Positions 9,486 to 17,593 of a stretch of DNA of 64,000 nt are shown here, in pieces. The translations under genes and the position numbers were made by a program. The notes under the pieces are model-generated. The model made no database searches, was not told the origin of the DNA, and saw only the letters and a list, made by a program, of their open reading frames with translations. Every line of letters begins with the position of its first letter. Position 1 is the first letter of the stretch. This DNA comes from Dickeya undicola (GTDB taxonomy: Bacteria > Pseudomonadota > Gammaproteobacteria > Enterobacterales > Enterobacteriaceae): assembly GCF_000784735.1 (NCBI RefSeq), contig NZ_JSYG01000026.1, forward strand, positions 1-64,000, read 5' to 3'.

Positions 9486-9507
9486 AAAGGGGCGTAATGC
9501 CCCTTTT
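9486..9507. terminator. Terminator between ynhF and mepH
   Basis: The stem AAAGGGGC / GCCCCTTT has a 5-nt loop, with T residues after it on the + strand and A residues before it. It can serve ynhF and, in reverse, mepH. Confidence 0.75.
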
Positions 9508-9542
9508 GTCATATTGAGAATTGTTATTGCAACTGAGGCGGC

Positions 9543-10508
9543 TTAACGAATGGTTTTCGGCGTGACCACGCGGCGGGCACCGACATAATGATCCTGCCAG
9601 TAGTCTTCACTGAGTTTGCTGATTTTGATGTCAGAACCGGAACGTGGTGACTGGATGAAACGACCATTGCCGAGATAGACGCCCACATGATCAGCAGCAC
9701 CGCGGTTGGTTATCCGAAAGAACACCAGGTCGCCACTTTCCAGCTCGCTCTTTTTGATGGGCGCTGCGTCACGCAGGTGGAACATCTCATTAGCGGTTCG
9801 CGGAATCGGGATTTTCACCACGTCTTTATACGCGTAATACACCAGTCCACTGCAGTCAAAACCGGAATAGGGGGTCGCGCCGCCCCAGTGATAAGGCTTG
9901 CCGATTTGGCTCATCAGCTTATTCATCGCAGTCAGTTTTGCGTGCTGATAACGCTTTTGGTGAGCGGCACTGATGGTGAGCACCGCTTTATCCTGTTTGC
10001 CTTTTTTATTCTTGCTGTGTGGCGATGTGTTAACGCTTTCTTCGTCGATAACGGCAGACTTGCCTTTTTTACTTGCCGTTTTGGCAATCGCGGTTTCGTG
10101 TGCCTTATGACCACTTTTAGTGGGGGGCAGGGGGGCTTTTTTCGCGATTTTGGCAGATGACGTTTTAGCCGGGAGGTTTTTTTCCTGCTTTTGTTGCTTG
10201 TGGGCTGTGGCCGCCGCTGTCACCACCGGTTTTTTATCATTGTGCGGTTTGACGTTTTTATCGTGAGCGGAAGTCGTTTTGGCAGGTGCAGCTTTGGTGG
10301 TTTTTTCTGGTTTTTTGTCATGCGTGGGCACCGCACCTTTTTTGGTACTTTTGGCAACCTTGCTTTTCTTGGATTCCTCAATGGCTTTATTCGCTGTTGC
10401 CACGCCATTTTTGCGTGGTAATACCGCAGCACTCTGCGGACTAGCCTGTGCCAGATTAAAGAAAAGATTACTGAAAAATAATACAAAGAGCGTGATAAAT
10501 AACCGCAT
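9543..10508 (-). CDS. mepH: NlpC/P60 murein endopeptidase MepH
   Basis: A periplasmic peptidoglycan DD-endopeptidase (YdhO/MepH) that cuts meso-Dap cross-links during wall growth. A signal peptide (MRLFITLFVLFFSNLFFNLA) is followed by about 160 residues of low-complexity Lys/Ala/Thr-rich linker and a C-terminal NlpC/P60 domain (about 190-320) with catalytic Cys near 219 (GFDCSGLVYYAY) and His near 274 (AADHVGVYLG). At 321 residues it is about 50 longer than E. coli MepH as I recall it, the excess being in the linker. In E. coli sodB follows; here the next gene is grxD. Confidence 0.88.
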   Translation of the reverse strand: MRLFITLFVLFFSNLFFNLAQASPQSAAVLPRKNGVATANKAIEESKKSKVAKSTKKGAVPTHDKKPEKTTKAAPAKTTSAHDKNVKPHNDKKPVVTAAATAHKQQKQEKNLPAKTSSAKIAKKAPLPPTKSGHKAHETAIAKTASKKGKSAVIDEESVNTSPHSKNKKGKQDKAVLTISAAHQKRYQHAKLTAMNKLMSQIGKPYHWGGATPYSGFDCSGLVYYAYKDVVKIPIPRTANEMFHLRDAAPIKKSELESGDLVFFRITNRGAADHVGVYLGNGRFIQSPRSGSDIKISKLSEDYWQDHYVGARRVVTPKTIR

Positions 10509-10840
10509 GATAATTCTGACCGAATGTTGTCCTCAATCGTTCAATCTTTACAGTATTCCCGAAAATGACCCGATAAAAAAGTGGGGAATAAGGCATTGTT
10601 ACTACAAAATAGTGAGAAAACGTTAACAACAGAGCTTGCTGCTTAATTATCAGCCAATTTCGGCGTTGCTGGGTGCCGACTCACGACCTGTCAGACAAAA
10701 CCCTACAAAAGATAGCGTTTTTTTGTGGCCGTCGCTATCGTTAGAATACAAAACAACAGAAGCGGCACGGCACGGTATGCCGCGAGTCACATGAACAGCC
10801 GTTGATAGGCTGGTCATTATGCCCTTGAGGAAGCAAGAGA
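10509..10840. other. mepH-grxD divergent spacer, no gene seen
   Basis: A 332-bp spacer holding the promoters of both divergent genes. It contains a 7-bp inverted repeat at 10711-10739 (GATAGCG / CGCTATC, 15-nt loop). sodB and ydhP, present here in E. coli, are absent, and no remnant is recognisable. Confidence 0.45.
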
Positions 10841-11191
10841 ATGACGACAACAACACTTGAAAAGATTCAGCGTCAGATCGCTGAAAACCCCATTCTGCTG
10901 TATATGAAAGGTTCTCCCAAATTGCCGAGCTGCGGCTTTTCTGCCCAGGCGGTACAGGCGTTGTCGGCATGTGGCGAGCGTTTTGCCTATGTGGATATTC
11001 TGCAGAACCCGGACATCCGCGCTGAATTACCTAAATATGCTAACTGGCCGACGTTCCCGCAATTGTGGGTGGATGGTGAGTTGGTTGGCGGTTGTGACAT
11101 CGTGATTGAGATGTACCAGCGTGGCGAGTTGCAGCAACTGATTAAAGAAACCGCTGACAAGTACCGTTCCCAGCAGGCGGAGCAGCAGTAA
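10841..11191 (+). CDS. grxD: Monothiol glutaredoxin 4
   Basis: A cytosolic CGFS-type glutaredoxin that binds a [2Fe-2S] cluster with glutathione and works with BolA proteins in iron-sulfur cluster trafficking. It has 116 residues. The active motif CGFS starts at Cys31, followed by the glutathione-binding TFPQLWVDGELVGGCDI. The ATG is preceded by AAGAGA. A hairpin terminator and an unusual triple 17-bp repeat follow. Confidence 0.96.
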   Translation: MTTTTLEKIQRQIAENPILLYMKGSPKLPSCGFSAQAVQALSACGERFAYVDILQNPDIRAELPKYANWPTFPQLWVDGELVGGCDIVIEMYQRGELQQLIKETADKYRSQQAEQQ

Positions 11192-11204
11192 TTCCCCCTT
11201 CTGA

Positions 11205-11229
11205 ATCAGGCAGCCCGGTGCTGCCTGAT
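11205..11229 (+). terminator. grxD terminator
   Basis: A 10-bp stem ATCAGGCAGC / GCTGCCTGAT with a 5-nt loop, followed by ATCATTTT. It lies 13 bp after the grxD stop. Confidence 0.75.
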
Positions 11230-11234
11230 ATCAT

Positions 11235-11285
11235 TTTAATCGTCACAACTGTTTAATCATCACAGCTATTTAATTGTCACAGCTA
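11235..11285. repeat. Three tandem 17-bp repeats between grxD and rnt
   Basis: Three contiguous 17-bp units are seen: TTTAATCGTCACAACTG, TTTAATCATCACAGCTA and TTTAATTGTCACAGCTA. Units two and three differ at two positions. They lie in the convergent spacer between grxD and rnt. No function is evident. Confidence 0.85.
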
Positions 11286-11337
11286 TCGCGTTTAGATACT
11301 GCAAGATATCTGCACGGACACATGCGTTCGTGCCGTT

Positions 11338-12015
11338 TTACTCTTCACCGTCGGTAACCAGCGGTGCTTCGGTATCGGTTCCTGATGCCAGCGGCCAGCC
11401 GCCCATACGCTTCCAGCGATTGACCAGTTCACAAAACAGCTGCGCTGTCCGTTCGGTGTCGTAGAGCGCCGAGTGCGCCTGGCTGGCGTCGAATGGGATC
11501 TCCGCGGCGATACAGGCCTTAGCCAGCACCGTCTGCCCCAGTACCAGCCCGCTGAGCGCGGCGGTATCGAAAGTGGCGAAAGGGTGGAATGGATTGCGCT
11601 TCAAGCCGCAGCGTTCTGCTGCTGCCATCAGAAAGCTATGATCGAAGGTGGCGTTGTGAGCCACGATAATACCGCGGTTGCAGTTCTGATCTTTGATGCC
11701 CTTACGCACGGCTTTGAAGATTTCATGCAGTGCTTCATATTCGCTCACTGCGCCACGCAAGGGGTTGGTTGGGTCGATGCCGTTGAAAGCCAGCGCTTCG
11801 GGCCGCAGGATGGCACCTTCAAACGGTTCGATGTGAAAATGCAAGGTTTCGTCCGGCTGTAACCAACCGCTTTCATCCATTTTCAGCGTTACCGCTGCAA
11901 TTTCCAGCAGCGCATCGGTTTTCGCGTTGAACCCGGCGGTTTCCACATCAATCACCACAGGGTAAAAGCCACGAAAACGCGCGTTTAGGGCGTTCAGGTT
12001 ATTTTTCTCAGCCAT
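11338..12015 (-). CDS. rnt: Ribonuclease T
   Basis: A DEDDh-family 3'-5' exoribonuclease that trims tRNA CCA ends and matures 5S and 23S rRNA. At 225 residues it compares with about 215 in E. coli. The exonuclease motifs are visible: VIDVETAGF (first Asp-Glu pair), [10 protein letters not shown], and [13 protein letters not shown] with the His/Asp pair. The C-terminal tail is slightly longer and acidic. lhr, which follows rnt in E. coli, is absent. Confidence 0.95.
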   Translation of the reverse strand: MAEKNNLNALNARFRGFYPVVIDVETAGFNAKTDALLEIAAVTLKMDESGWLQPDETLHFHIEPFEGAILRPEALAFNGIDPTNPLRGAVSEYEALHEIFKAVRKGIKDQNCNRGIIVAHNATFDHSFLMAAAERCGLKRNPFHPFATFDTAALSGLVLGQTVLAKACIAAEIPFDASQAHSALYDTERTAQLFCELVNRWKRMGGWPLASGTDTEAPLVTDGEE

Positions 12016-12156
12016 TCGTTTCTTATTTCTTCAGTAACATGAAGTGCGCATTATGGCAAATTCCGGCGGGGGATGCAGCCGCCGTCCATGACGGTGTATA
12101 ACCGCTCCCCCGAAAGGCAGGCACTCGTCGGCACCTAAACAGCAACGGCGGGATAA

Positions 12157-12564
12157 TCAGTTACCCAGTCCCTGACCGGCCTGTGAATGTTCGATCAGCT
12201 CTATTTTGTAACCGTCGGGGTCTTCAACGAAGGCGATGACAGTGGTGCCACCTTTGACTGGGCCTGCTTCGCGGGTAACCTTGCCACCGGCCTGACGGAT
12301 ACGCTCGCAAGCGCCTGCTACATCATCCACGCCCAGGGCGATATGACCAAAAGCGGTGCCCAATTCATAGCTTTCCACACCCCAGTTGTAGGTCAGTTCA
12401 ATCACTGCGCCTTCGCTTTCCTCGGTATAGCCGACAAATGCCAGAGAATATTTGTATTCCGGATTATCGCTGGTACGCAGCAGGCGCATACCCAGTACCT
12501 TGGTGTAGAAATCGATGGCGCGTTGCAGGTCGCCAACGCGTAGCATGGTATGAAGTAAACGCAT
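12157..12564 (-). CDS. gloA: Lactoylglutathione lyase (glyoxalase I)
   Basis: Converts the methylglyoxal-glutathione hemithioacetal to S-lactoylglutathione. It is a 135-residue member of the small nickel-dependent class. The expected metal ligands are present: His5 ([10 protein letters not shown]), Glu in [10 protein letters not shown], His in [10 protein letters not shown] and Glu in YKIELIEH. An in-frame extension to 12675 is possible, but family alignment fixes the ATG at 12564 (MRLLHTML). Confidence 0.96.
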   Translation of the reverse strand: MRLLHTMLRVGDLQRAIDFYTKVLGMRLLRTSDNPEYKYSLAFVGYTEESEGAVIELTYNWGVESYELGTAFGHIALGVDDVAGACERIRQAGGKVTREAGPVKGGTTVIAFVEDPDGYKIELIEHSQAGQGLGN

Positions 12565-12826
12565 AATGACCCCTATTTTGATCCGTGGGTTAACCGTCGG
12601 ACGATATCGGTTATGTTCCGTTACCGCCTGAAACAATAGGGCCTGAGTATAACGTCCTTGCTGGGGGGAGTCCAAACCTGTGGTCGGGCGCGGCGTTTCA
12701 GGTGCGTTTGCTGAAGAAAAGACGTGATAAGTAGCAAAGTGGCAGTTAATTGCGTGCTAACGTTACGGAAAGCTTGCCAGTGACGGCAATCAAGGTTTCA
12801 ATAAAGACCTCAGATGAGGAGGTCCT

Positions 12827-13066
12827 GTGGCTGAGCAGCTCGAACTTTTTCCTGTTCCCAACCCTTGCCGGGGTATCTGCCAGGCAGATGACCGGGGCTT
12901 TTGTCGCGGTTGTTTTCGAAGCCGCAATGAACGTTTTAATTGGGGAACGATGAGTGATGCGCAAAAACAGGATGTGCTGCGTTTGTGCCGACAAAGGATG
13001 AAACGTTCGCAGCGAAGCGAAAAGAATTCAGCGCCCTCGGAACCGGAACAACCCGCCTTGTTTTAA
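12827..13066 (+). CDS. ydhL: DUF1289 protein YdhL
   Basis: A 79-residue cysteine-rich protein of the DUF1289 family. The signature CRGICQADDRGFCRGCFRSR is followed by ERFNWGTMSDAQKQDVLRLC; the four cysteines may bind metal, though this is inferred. The start is a GTG with a strong AGGAGG five bases upstream. E. coli also places ydhL beside gloA. The function is unknown. Confidence 0.85.
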   Translation: MAEQLELFPVPNPCRGICQADDRGFCRGCFRSRNERFNWGTMSDAQKQDVLRLCRQRMKRSQRSEKNSAPSEPEQPALF

Positions 13067-13166
13067 CCGGTATGGTGATATTTAATGATATAAATTAAGT
13101 TCAAGATCATTTTTAATTAATTATTATTTGCTAGAATAGATTGATAACAATAAGACATTTTTTATT

Positions 13167-13304
13167 TACCCTAAATAATTCGAGTTGCAGGACGGCTCGT
13201 TCACGTGTTGAACAACGCAATGCGTTAGCCCTTTAGGGCGAGCCCCATAAAGTGGGCCGAGTAGCGCAGCCAACACTTCTGCAACTTGAAGTATGACGGG
13301 TATA
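13167..13304. repeat. ERIC-like repeat, variant interior (copy A)
   Basis: The ends are those of an ERIC element (TACCCTAAATAATTCGAG at left, CTTGAAGTATGACGGGTA at right) and are imperfect inverted copies of each other. The interior lacks the ERIC core and instead carries a segment (GAACAACGCAATGCGTTAGC and CCTTTAGGG) shared with copy C. It lies directly upstream of the slyA promoter. Confidence 0.7.
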
Positions 13305-13329
13305 GACTTTCGTTTTAAATCAGAGTTGA

Positions 13330-13361
13330 TTGCAATCCAGGGAAGTTGCTTAGTATGCTAA
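13330..13361 (+). promoter_or_regulatory. slyA promoter with SlyA operator
   Basis: A -35 TTGCAA (13330-13335) and a -10 TATGCT (13354-13359) are 18 bp apart. Overlapping the -10 is TTAGTATGCTAA (13350-13361), which matches the SlyA consensus TTAGCAAGCTAA at 10 of 12 positions. This suggests autorepression by SlyA. Confidence 0.6.
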
Positions 13362-13376
13362 CTATAAGGAGAAGTG

Positions 13377-13814
13377 ATGGAATTGCCGTTAGGTTCTGAT
13401 TTAGCCCGGTTGGTTCGTGTATGGCGCGCTTTAATTGATCACCGGTTAAAGCCCCTGGAGCTCACGCAGACGCACTGGGTCACGCTGCATAATATTCACC
13501 AACTGCCTCCAGGGCAGTCCCAAATTCAGCTAGCCAAAGCGATAGGAATAGAACAGCCTTCGCTGGTGCGTACGTTAGATCAGCTTGAAGACAAGGGGTT
13601 AATTACCCGGCACATTTGTGCTCACGACCGACGCGCTAAGCGCATTCTGCTAACCGATATGGCGGATCCTATCATTCAGGCCGTTAATGACGTTATTGAT
13701 CAGACACGCAGCGAAATATTAGACGGTATTACTCCGGCGGAAGTGGATGAGTTGGCCACTATTATCTCCCGGTTGGAAAAAAACATTTTGGCATTACATG
13801 AGAGTCAGTCTTAA
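13377..13814 (+). CDS. slyA: MarR-family transcriptional regulator SlyA
   Basis: A winged-helix dimeric regulator of 145 residues controlling virulence and envelope genes, often with PhoP. It carries the SlyA core [20 protein letters not shown], then [20 protein letters not shown] (recognition region) and [10 protein letters not shown] (wing). A GTG at 13374 is also in frame, but the AAGGAG spacing favours the ATG at 13377, giving [12 protein letters not shown]. In Dickeya, SlyA is a known global virulence regulator. Repeats of ERIC type flank the gene on both sides. Confidence 0.96.
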   Translation: MELPLGSDLARLVRVWRALIDHRLKPLELTQTHWVTLHNIHQLPPGQSQIQLAKAIGIEQPSLVRTLDQLEDKGLITRHICAHDRRAKRILLTDMADPIIQAVNDVIDQTRSEILDGITPAEVDELATIISRLEKNILALHESQS

Positions 13815-13820
13815 TTAATA

Positions 13821-13947
13821 TATACCCGTCATACGTCAAGTTGCAGGTGCGTTGGCTGCCCTTACTCACCCTAGTCACTTACTTATGTAAGCGCCTGGGG
13901 ATTCACTCGGTTGCCGCCTTCCTGCAACTCGAATTATTTAGGGTATA
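13821..13947. repeat. ERIC element, canonical 127 bp (copy B)
   Basis: The element is exactly 127 bp and carries the ERIC core (GTCACTTACTTATGTAAGCG then CCTGGGGATTCACTCG). Its ends TATACCCGTCATACGTCAAG and CTCGAATTATTTAGGGTATA are inverted repeats. It lies between slyA and slyB. Confidence 0.88.
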
Positions 13948-13992
13948 AAAAGTAAATGTGTTGGCGGGCGAATTCGAATTCCAGGCAACATC

Positions 13993-14175
13993 TACTTTAA
14001 ATAATTCGCATTGCAGAATAAAACGCTTGTGTTTTGCACAACGCAAAGCGTTGGCCCTTCAGGGTAAGGTGTAATATCAGCCTTCAAACGTGGTTTGTCG
14101 CGGCTCTAAAGGGGAATCCCAGGGATGGGGTAAGTAATAAACCGTCGCACCTGCAATTCGACGTATGACGAGTAT
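13993..14175. repeat. ERIC-like repeat, variant interior (copy C)
   Basis: The ends resemble ERIC (ACTTTAAATAATTCGCATTG at left, TTCGACGTATGACGAGTAT at right). The interior is longer and shares a segment of the type CACAACGCAAAGCGTTGGCC with copy A rather than the ERIC core. Length is about 183 bp. Confidence 0.6.
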
Positions 14176-14229
14176 GTGGCGTGAATAGTGCGTACCTGGA
14201 TACATCGAGCCGAATTGATGACATTAGAC

Positions 14230-14254
14230 AATCACCACCCGGTGGGTGGTGATT
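14230..14254 (-). terminator. Hairpin after slyB
   Basis: An 11-bp perfect stem AATCACCACCC / GGGTGGTGATT with a 3-nt loop, 13 bp beyond the slyB stop. No T run follows. Confidence 0.55.
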
Positions 14255-14266
14255 GATGATTGAATC

Positions 14267-14734
14267 TTAACGCGGAGAGACGGTGATGGCGCGGCCGTTG
14301 CTGGCCATTGCCACACGTTGTCCCGCGTGGAATTTGGTATCGCCCTGTTTCTGAATCACCATGATAGTGCTGCCGTCGTCTTTACGGATCTCCAGTTCTA
14401 CACCCTGAACGCGGTTAACCGCACCTTCAATGCTATTACCCGCAACACCACCTGCAACCGCGCCTGCCGCTGTCGCCAGGTTTCGGCCAGTACCTCGACC
14501 GACGGTATTACCGACCAGCCCGCCCAGCACTGCACCGCCGAGGGTGCCAATGATGTTACTGTCTTCACCGGCCTGAATCTGTACCGGACGGGTGGAGACA
14601 ACGGTGCCGTAGGTTACGGTCTGAACCTGCTTGGCTTCGGATGCGCTGTAAACGTCTCCTGACAAGGTGCTGGTATTGGCACAACCAGCCAGAGTGATAC
14701 CGGCTAAAGTGATCACGAGAAAACGTTTCATCAT
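14267..14734 (-). CDS. slyB: Outer membrane lipoprotein SlyB
   Basis: A 155-residue lipoprotein, the same length as E. coli SlyB. It has a signal peptide with lipobox LAGC, a glycine-zipper membrane region (IGTLGGAVLGGLVGNTVGRG and ATAAGAVAGGVAGNS), and a C-terminal 17-kDa-antigen-like domain ending ITVSPR. SlyB guards outer-membrane integrity under PhoPQ stress. A PhoP-box promoter is visible upstream at 14852-14886. The first of two adjacent ATGs is chosen because CAGGAG lies seven bases before it. Confidence 0.95.
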   Translation of the reverse strand: MMKRFLVITLAGITLAGCANTSTLSGDVYSASEAKQVQTVTYGTVVSTRPVQIQAGEDSNIIGTLGGAVLGGLVGNTVGRGTGRNLATAAGAVAGGVAGNSIEGAVNRVQGVELEIRKDDGSTIMVIQKQGDTKFHAGQRVAMASNGRAITVSPR

Positions 14735-14851
14735 AGAAAGACTCCTGTTATAGCTGTGTCTGTGTCGGGGGCGCAGCCTAAGCCGACGAATTGTCTATTG
14801 TCACATCATGGTGTGGCCGAGCACACCATTCTACTGTTTCAATTGATGTTA

Positions 14852-14886
14852 ATCATAGAATAGCGCGCTTAAATTGATAATAAACG
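14852..14886 (-). promoter_or_regulatory. PhoP-box promoter of slyB
   Basis: Read on the minus strand: CGTTTA, 5 nt, AATTTA (direct hexamers like TGTTTA-N5-TGTTTA), then 12 nt, then a -10 TATGAT. The 12-nt spacing to the -10 is that of classical PhoP-activated promoters. The site is about 120 bp from the slyB start. Confidence 0.6.
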
Positions 14887-15079
14887 CGTAATAAAGTTCC
14901 CTGTGAATCACGCTTTTTCTTAAAAGCTGTGTCAGATGGCAATTTTTTTACCTACGCTGGCATCAGGCTGACAAAAAAGACAAAATCTAAAGCCAATATC
15001 GCGATAACGCGCCTGCATCGTCTGGTCATGTGAGGCCATTTCGTGACAGACGGTCACTTTACAAAACAAAGGTAATCCG

Positions 15080-16192
15080 ATGAGGTCTGGAAGATATATT
15101 GGTGTGATGTCCGGCACCAGTCTGGATGGTGTCGATGTGGTGCTGGCCGCCATTGATGAGCACACCGTTGCACAGCAAGCCAGTTATTGCCACCCGATTC
15201 CGCCGACGATTCGCCAGACGATATTGAGCATGAACCAGGGCCAGGCCGTGACACTCTCCGAATTAGGGCGACTGGATACCCGGCTCGGCGCGCTGTTTGC
15301 CGATGCGGTACAGGCGCTATTGCGCCAGACTGGGTTGAGTGCAAGTGAGATTACCGCGATTGGTTGTCATGGGCAGACGGTCTGGCATGAGCCGGACGGC
15401 GAGGCACCCTGCACCCTGCAAATTGGCGATTGCAACCGTATCGCTGCGGTGACGGGGATCACCACGGTCGGCGACTTCCGCCGCCGCGACATGGCATTGG
15501 GCGGGCAGGGGGCACCGTTGGTGCCTGTGTTCCATCACGCCCTGTTGCAACATCCGGTAGAGCGACGAATTGTGCTGAATATTGGTGGAATCGCTAACAT
15601 TTCGGTACTGGTGCCGGGGCGTCCGGTCAAGGGTTATGACACCGGGCCGGGCAATATGCTGCTGGATGCCTGGGTGTGGCGCAACCGGGCGCAGCCGTAC
15701 GATAAAGACGCCGCCTGGGCGTTAACCGGTCAGGTGGACAACGCGTTGCTGAGTCACATGCTGTCCGACCCCTATTTCGGGCTACCTGCACCCAAGAGCA
15801 CCGGGCGCGAGTATTTCAATCTGGCGTGGCTGGAAAGACAACTGGCGGCTTTTCCTCGTCTGCGGCCGGAAGATGTGCAGGCTACGCTGGTGGCGTTGAG
15901 TGCGGAATCCATCGCTGGGCAAGTGTTGCTGACCGGCGGTTGTGAGCGTGTGCTGGTCTGTGGTGGTGGGGCGCGCAACCCGCTACTGATGAGCCAACTG
16001 TCAGCACGTTTGCCGGGTATTGAGGTCAGTACCACCGACAACTTCGGCATTCGTGGTGATGATATGGAAGCCTTGGCATTCGCCTGGCTAGCATTCCGCA
16101 CCTTGTCGGGGTTGCCAGGCAATTTGCCGTCCGTTACCGGTGCCAGTCGCGAAACCGTATTGGGTGCCATTTATCCGGTGATGAGCGTGTAA
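15080..16192 (+). CDS. anmK: Anhydro-N-acetylmuramic acid kinase
   Basis: Phosphorylates and opens 1,6-anhydro-MurNAc to MurNAc-6-phosphate in cytosolic recycling of peptidoglycan. It has 370 residues, compared with about 369 in E. coli. Family motifs are [16 protein letters not shown] at the N-terminus (ATP phosphate loop), [34 protein letters not shown] and [13 protein letters not shown] near the end. The ATG at 15080 has GGTAA upstream. The gene lies between slyB and mliC, as in E. coli. Confidence 0.97.
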   Translation: MRSGRYIGVMSGTSLDGVDVVLAAIDEHTVAQQASYCHPIPPTIRQTILSMNQGQAVTLSELGRLDTRLGALFADAVQALLRQTGLSASEITAIGCHGQTVWHEPDGEAPCTLQIGDCNRIAAVTGITTVGDFRRRDMALGGQGAPLVPVFHHALLQHPVERRIVLNIGGIANISVLVPGRPVKGYDTGPGNMLLDAWVWRNRAQPYDKDAAWALTGQVDNALLSHMLSDPYFGLPAPKSTGREYFNLAWLERQLAAFPRLRPEDVQATLVALSAESIAGQVLLTGGCERVLVCGGGARNPLLMSQLSARLPGIEVSTTDNFGIRGDDMEALAFAWLAFRTLSGLPGNLPSVTGASRETVLGAIYPVMSV

Positions 16193-16298
16193 TCAGATTT
16201 TGCCGAGAGGTCCGTCAGCGGTCTGTTGATAGACTGCTCCGTTATTGGATTTATCGGGATGGGATGCCGAAATCCGCTAATAACAGGAGAAAAATAGA

Positions 16299-16604
16299 AT
16301 GAAACCACTGCTGATTGCGGGTGTTGTGCTGTTAAGCGGCTGTGCTCAACTGATGCCGACCGCAAAGCCACAGACCTTGCACTACCAGTGCGGCACTATG
16401 CCACTTACGGTTACCCTGACCCCCGCTTCGCAGGGTGACAGCGTGACCTTCCTGCTGGATGGTGTATCTCACACGCTTCCCCAGGTGCCCACTGCATCTG
16501 GTACGCGTTATAGCGATGACCGATATGCCTTCTGGAGTAAAGGGAATCAGGCGTTTATCGTGCGGGGCGACAGAATCATCGTCAATGACTGTGTGTTGAA
16601 GTAA
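16299..16604 (+). CDS. mliC: Lysozyme inhibitor lipoprotein MliC
   Basis: A 101-residue outer-membrane lipoprotein that inhibits c-type lysozyme. The lipobox LLSGC lies within a short signal peptide, followed by the MliC domain with the paired cysteines (YQCGTMPLTV and NDCVLK) and the SGTRYSDDRYAFWSKGN loop that inserts in the lysozyme active site. AGGAGA precedes the ATG. It is probably cotranscribed near anmK and pdxH, as in E. coli (ydhA). Confidence 0.9.
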   Translation: MKPLLIAGVVLLSGCAQLMPTAKPQTLHYQCGTMPLTVTLTPASQGDSVTFLLDGVSHTLPQVPTASGTRYSDDRYAFWSKGNQAFIVRGDRIIVNDCVLK

Positions 16605-16701
16605 TCCGTATCCATGCCGTTGCGGGCGTTGAGATTTTGGTGAGGCGAGCGCAGAATGAGTCCTCTCTATTTCTCGCCCGGTTAGGCAACGGCAGGACCT
16701 C

Positions 16702-17454
16702 ATGACCACAGAACACGATGACGCGCACAACCCTGACACCCGAAACCGCGTTGCGATCGCGCCCGGTGAAAACGTTATTTCTGGTGAAAAAATTACTTCC
16801 GGTGAAAACACTGCCGCTATCGATATCGCCGATTTACGGCGCGAGTACACCCGTGGCGGGCTACGTCGCCACGATCTGACCGACAACCCGCTCGACCTGT
16901 TCGAACGCTGGTTAAAGCAGGCCTGCGAAGCGCAACTGGCGGATCCTACCGCGATGTGTGTGGCGACAGTCGACGAGCAGGGTCAGCCTTATCAACGCAT
17001 TGTGCTGCTGAAACACTATGATGAAAAAGGCATGGTGTTCTATACCAATATGGGTAGCCGCAAGGCACAGCAGCTGGCGGTGAACTCCCGCATCAGCCTG
17101 CTGTTTCCCTGGCATATGCTGGAGCGTCAGGTCATCGTGCTGGGCAAGGCGGAAAAATTGCCGATGCTGGACGTGATGAAGTATTTCCACAGCCGTCCGC
17201 GTGACAGCCAGATCGGTGCCTGGGTTTCCAAACAGTCCAGCCGCATTTCCGCCCGCAGTATGTTGGAAAGCAAATTCTTCGAGATGAAGCAAAAGTTCCA
17301 GCAGGGTGAAATTCCGCTGCCGAGTTTCTGGGGCGGATTCCGCGTTACTATCGAGTCGATGGAATTCTGGCAAGGCGGTGAACACCGTCTGCACGATCGT
17401 TTTCTGTACCAGCGCGAGGGTAATGGCTGGGTAATTGACCGGTTGGCCCCCTAA
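16702..17454 (+). CDS. pdxH: Pyridoxamine/pyridoxine 5'-phosphate oxidase
   Basis: An FMN-dependent enzyme that oxidises PNP and PMP to pyridoxal phosphate, the last step of vitamin B6 synthesis. The core ([15 protein letters not shown] onward, [50 protein letters not shown]) is typical. At 250 residues it is about 32 longer than E. coli PdxH, because the N-terminus carries an extension partly made of three 18-bp repeats ([18 protein letters not shown]). No other good start exists nearer the core. pdxY lies 1.7 kb downstream. Confidence 0.96.
   Translation: MTTEHDDAHNPDTRNRVAIAPGENVISGEKITSGENTAAIDIADLRREYTRGGLRRHDLTDNPLDLFERWLKQACEAQLADPTAMCVATVDEQGQPYQRIVLLKHYDEKGMVFYTNMGSRKAQQLAVNSRISLLFPWHMLERQVIVLGKAEKLPMLDVMKYFHSRPRDSQIGAWVSKQSSRISARSMLESKFFEMKQKFQQGEIPLPSFWGGFRVTIESMEFWQGGEHRLHDRFLYQREGNGWVIDRLAP
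16765..16818 (+). repeat. Three 18-bp tandem repeats inside pdxH
   Basis: Three units, each starting GGTGAAAA (16765, 16783, 16801), encode the hexapeptides [12 protein letters not shown] and GENTAA in the N-terminal extension of PdxH. Confidence 0.8.
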
Positions 17455-17593
17455 ATCACCGTAATTTGTTGCGCTAAGCGCTGGCACTCCCGGTGTTGGC
17501 GCTTTATTCTATGTCACCCGGAATTTTCTTTCGCTAAAGAGGCGAAAAGTCGTGTACCGGCAAAGGTGCAGTCGTTTATACATGGAGACTTTG

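Noticed and set aside
9932-10626. Several frames overlapping the Lys-rich part of mepH
   Set aside because: They arise from the repetitive AAA/GCN codon run of the MepH linker.
11235-11285. CRISPR-like array
   Set aside because: The 17-bp units are contiguous with no spacers.
12565-12675. 37-residue extension of gloA
   Set aside because: Glyoxalase I begins at MRLLHTML; the extension has no homologue.
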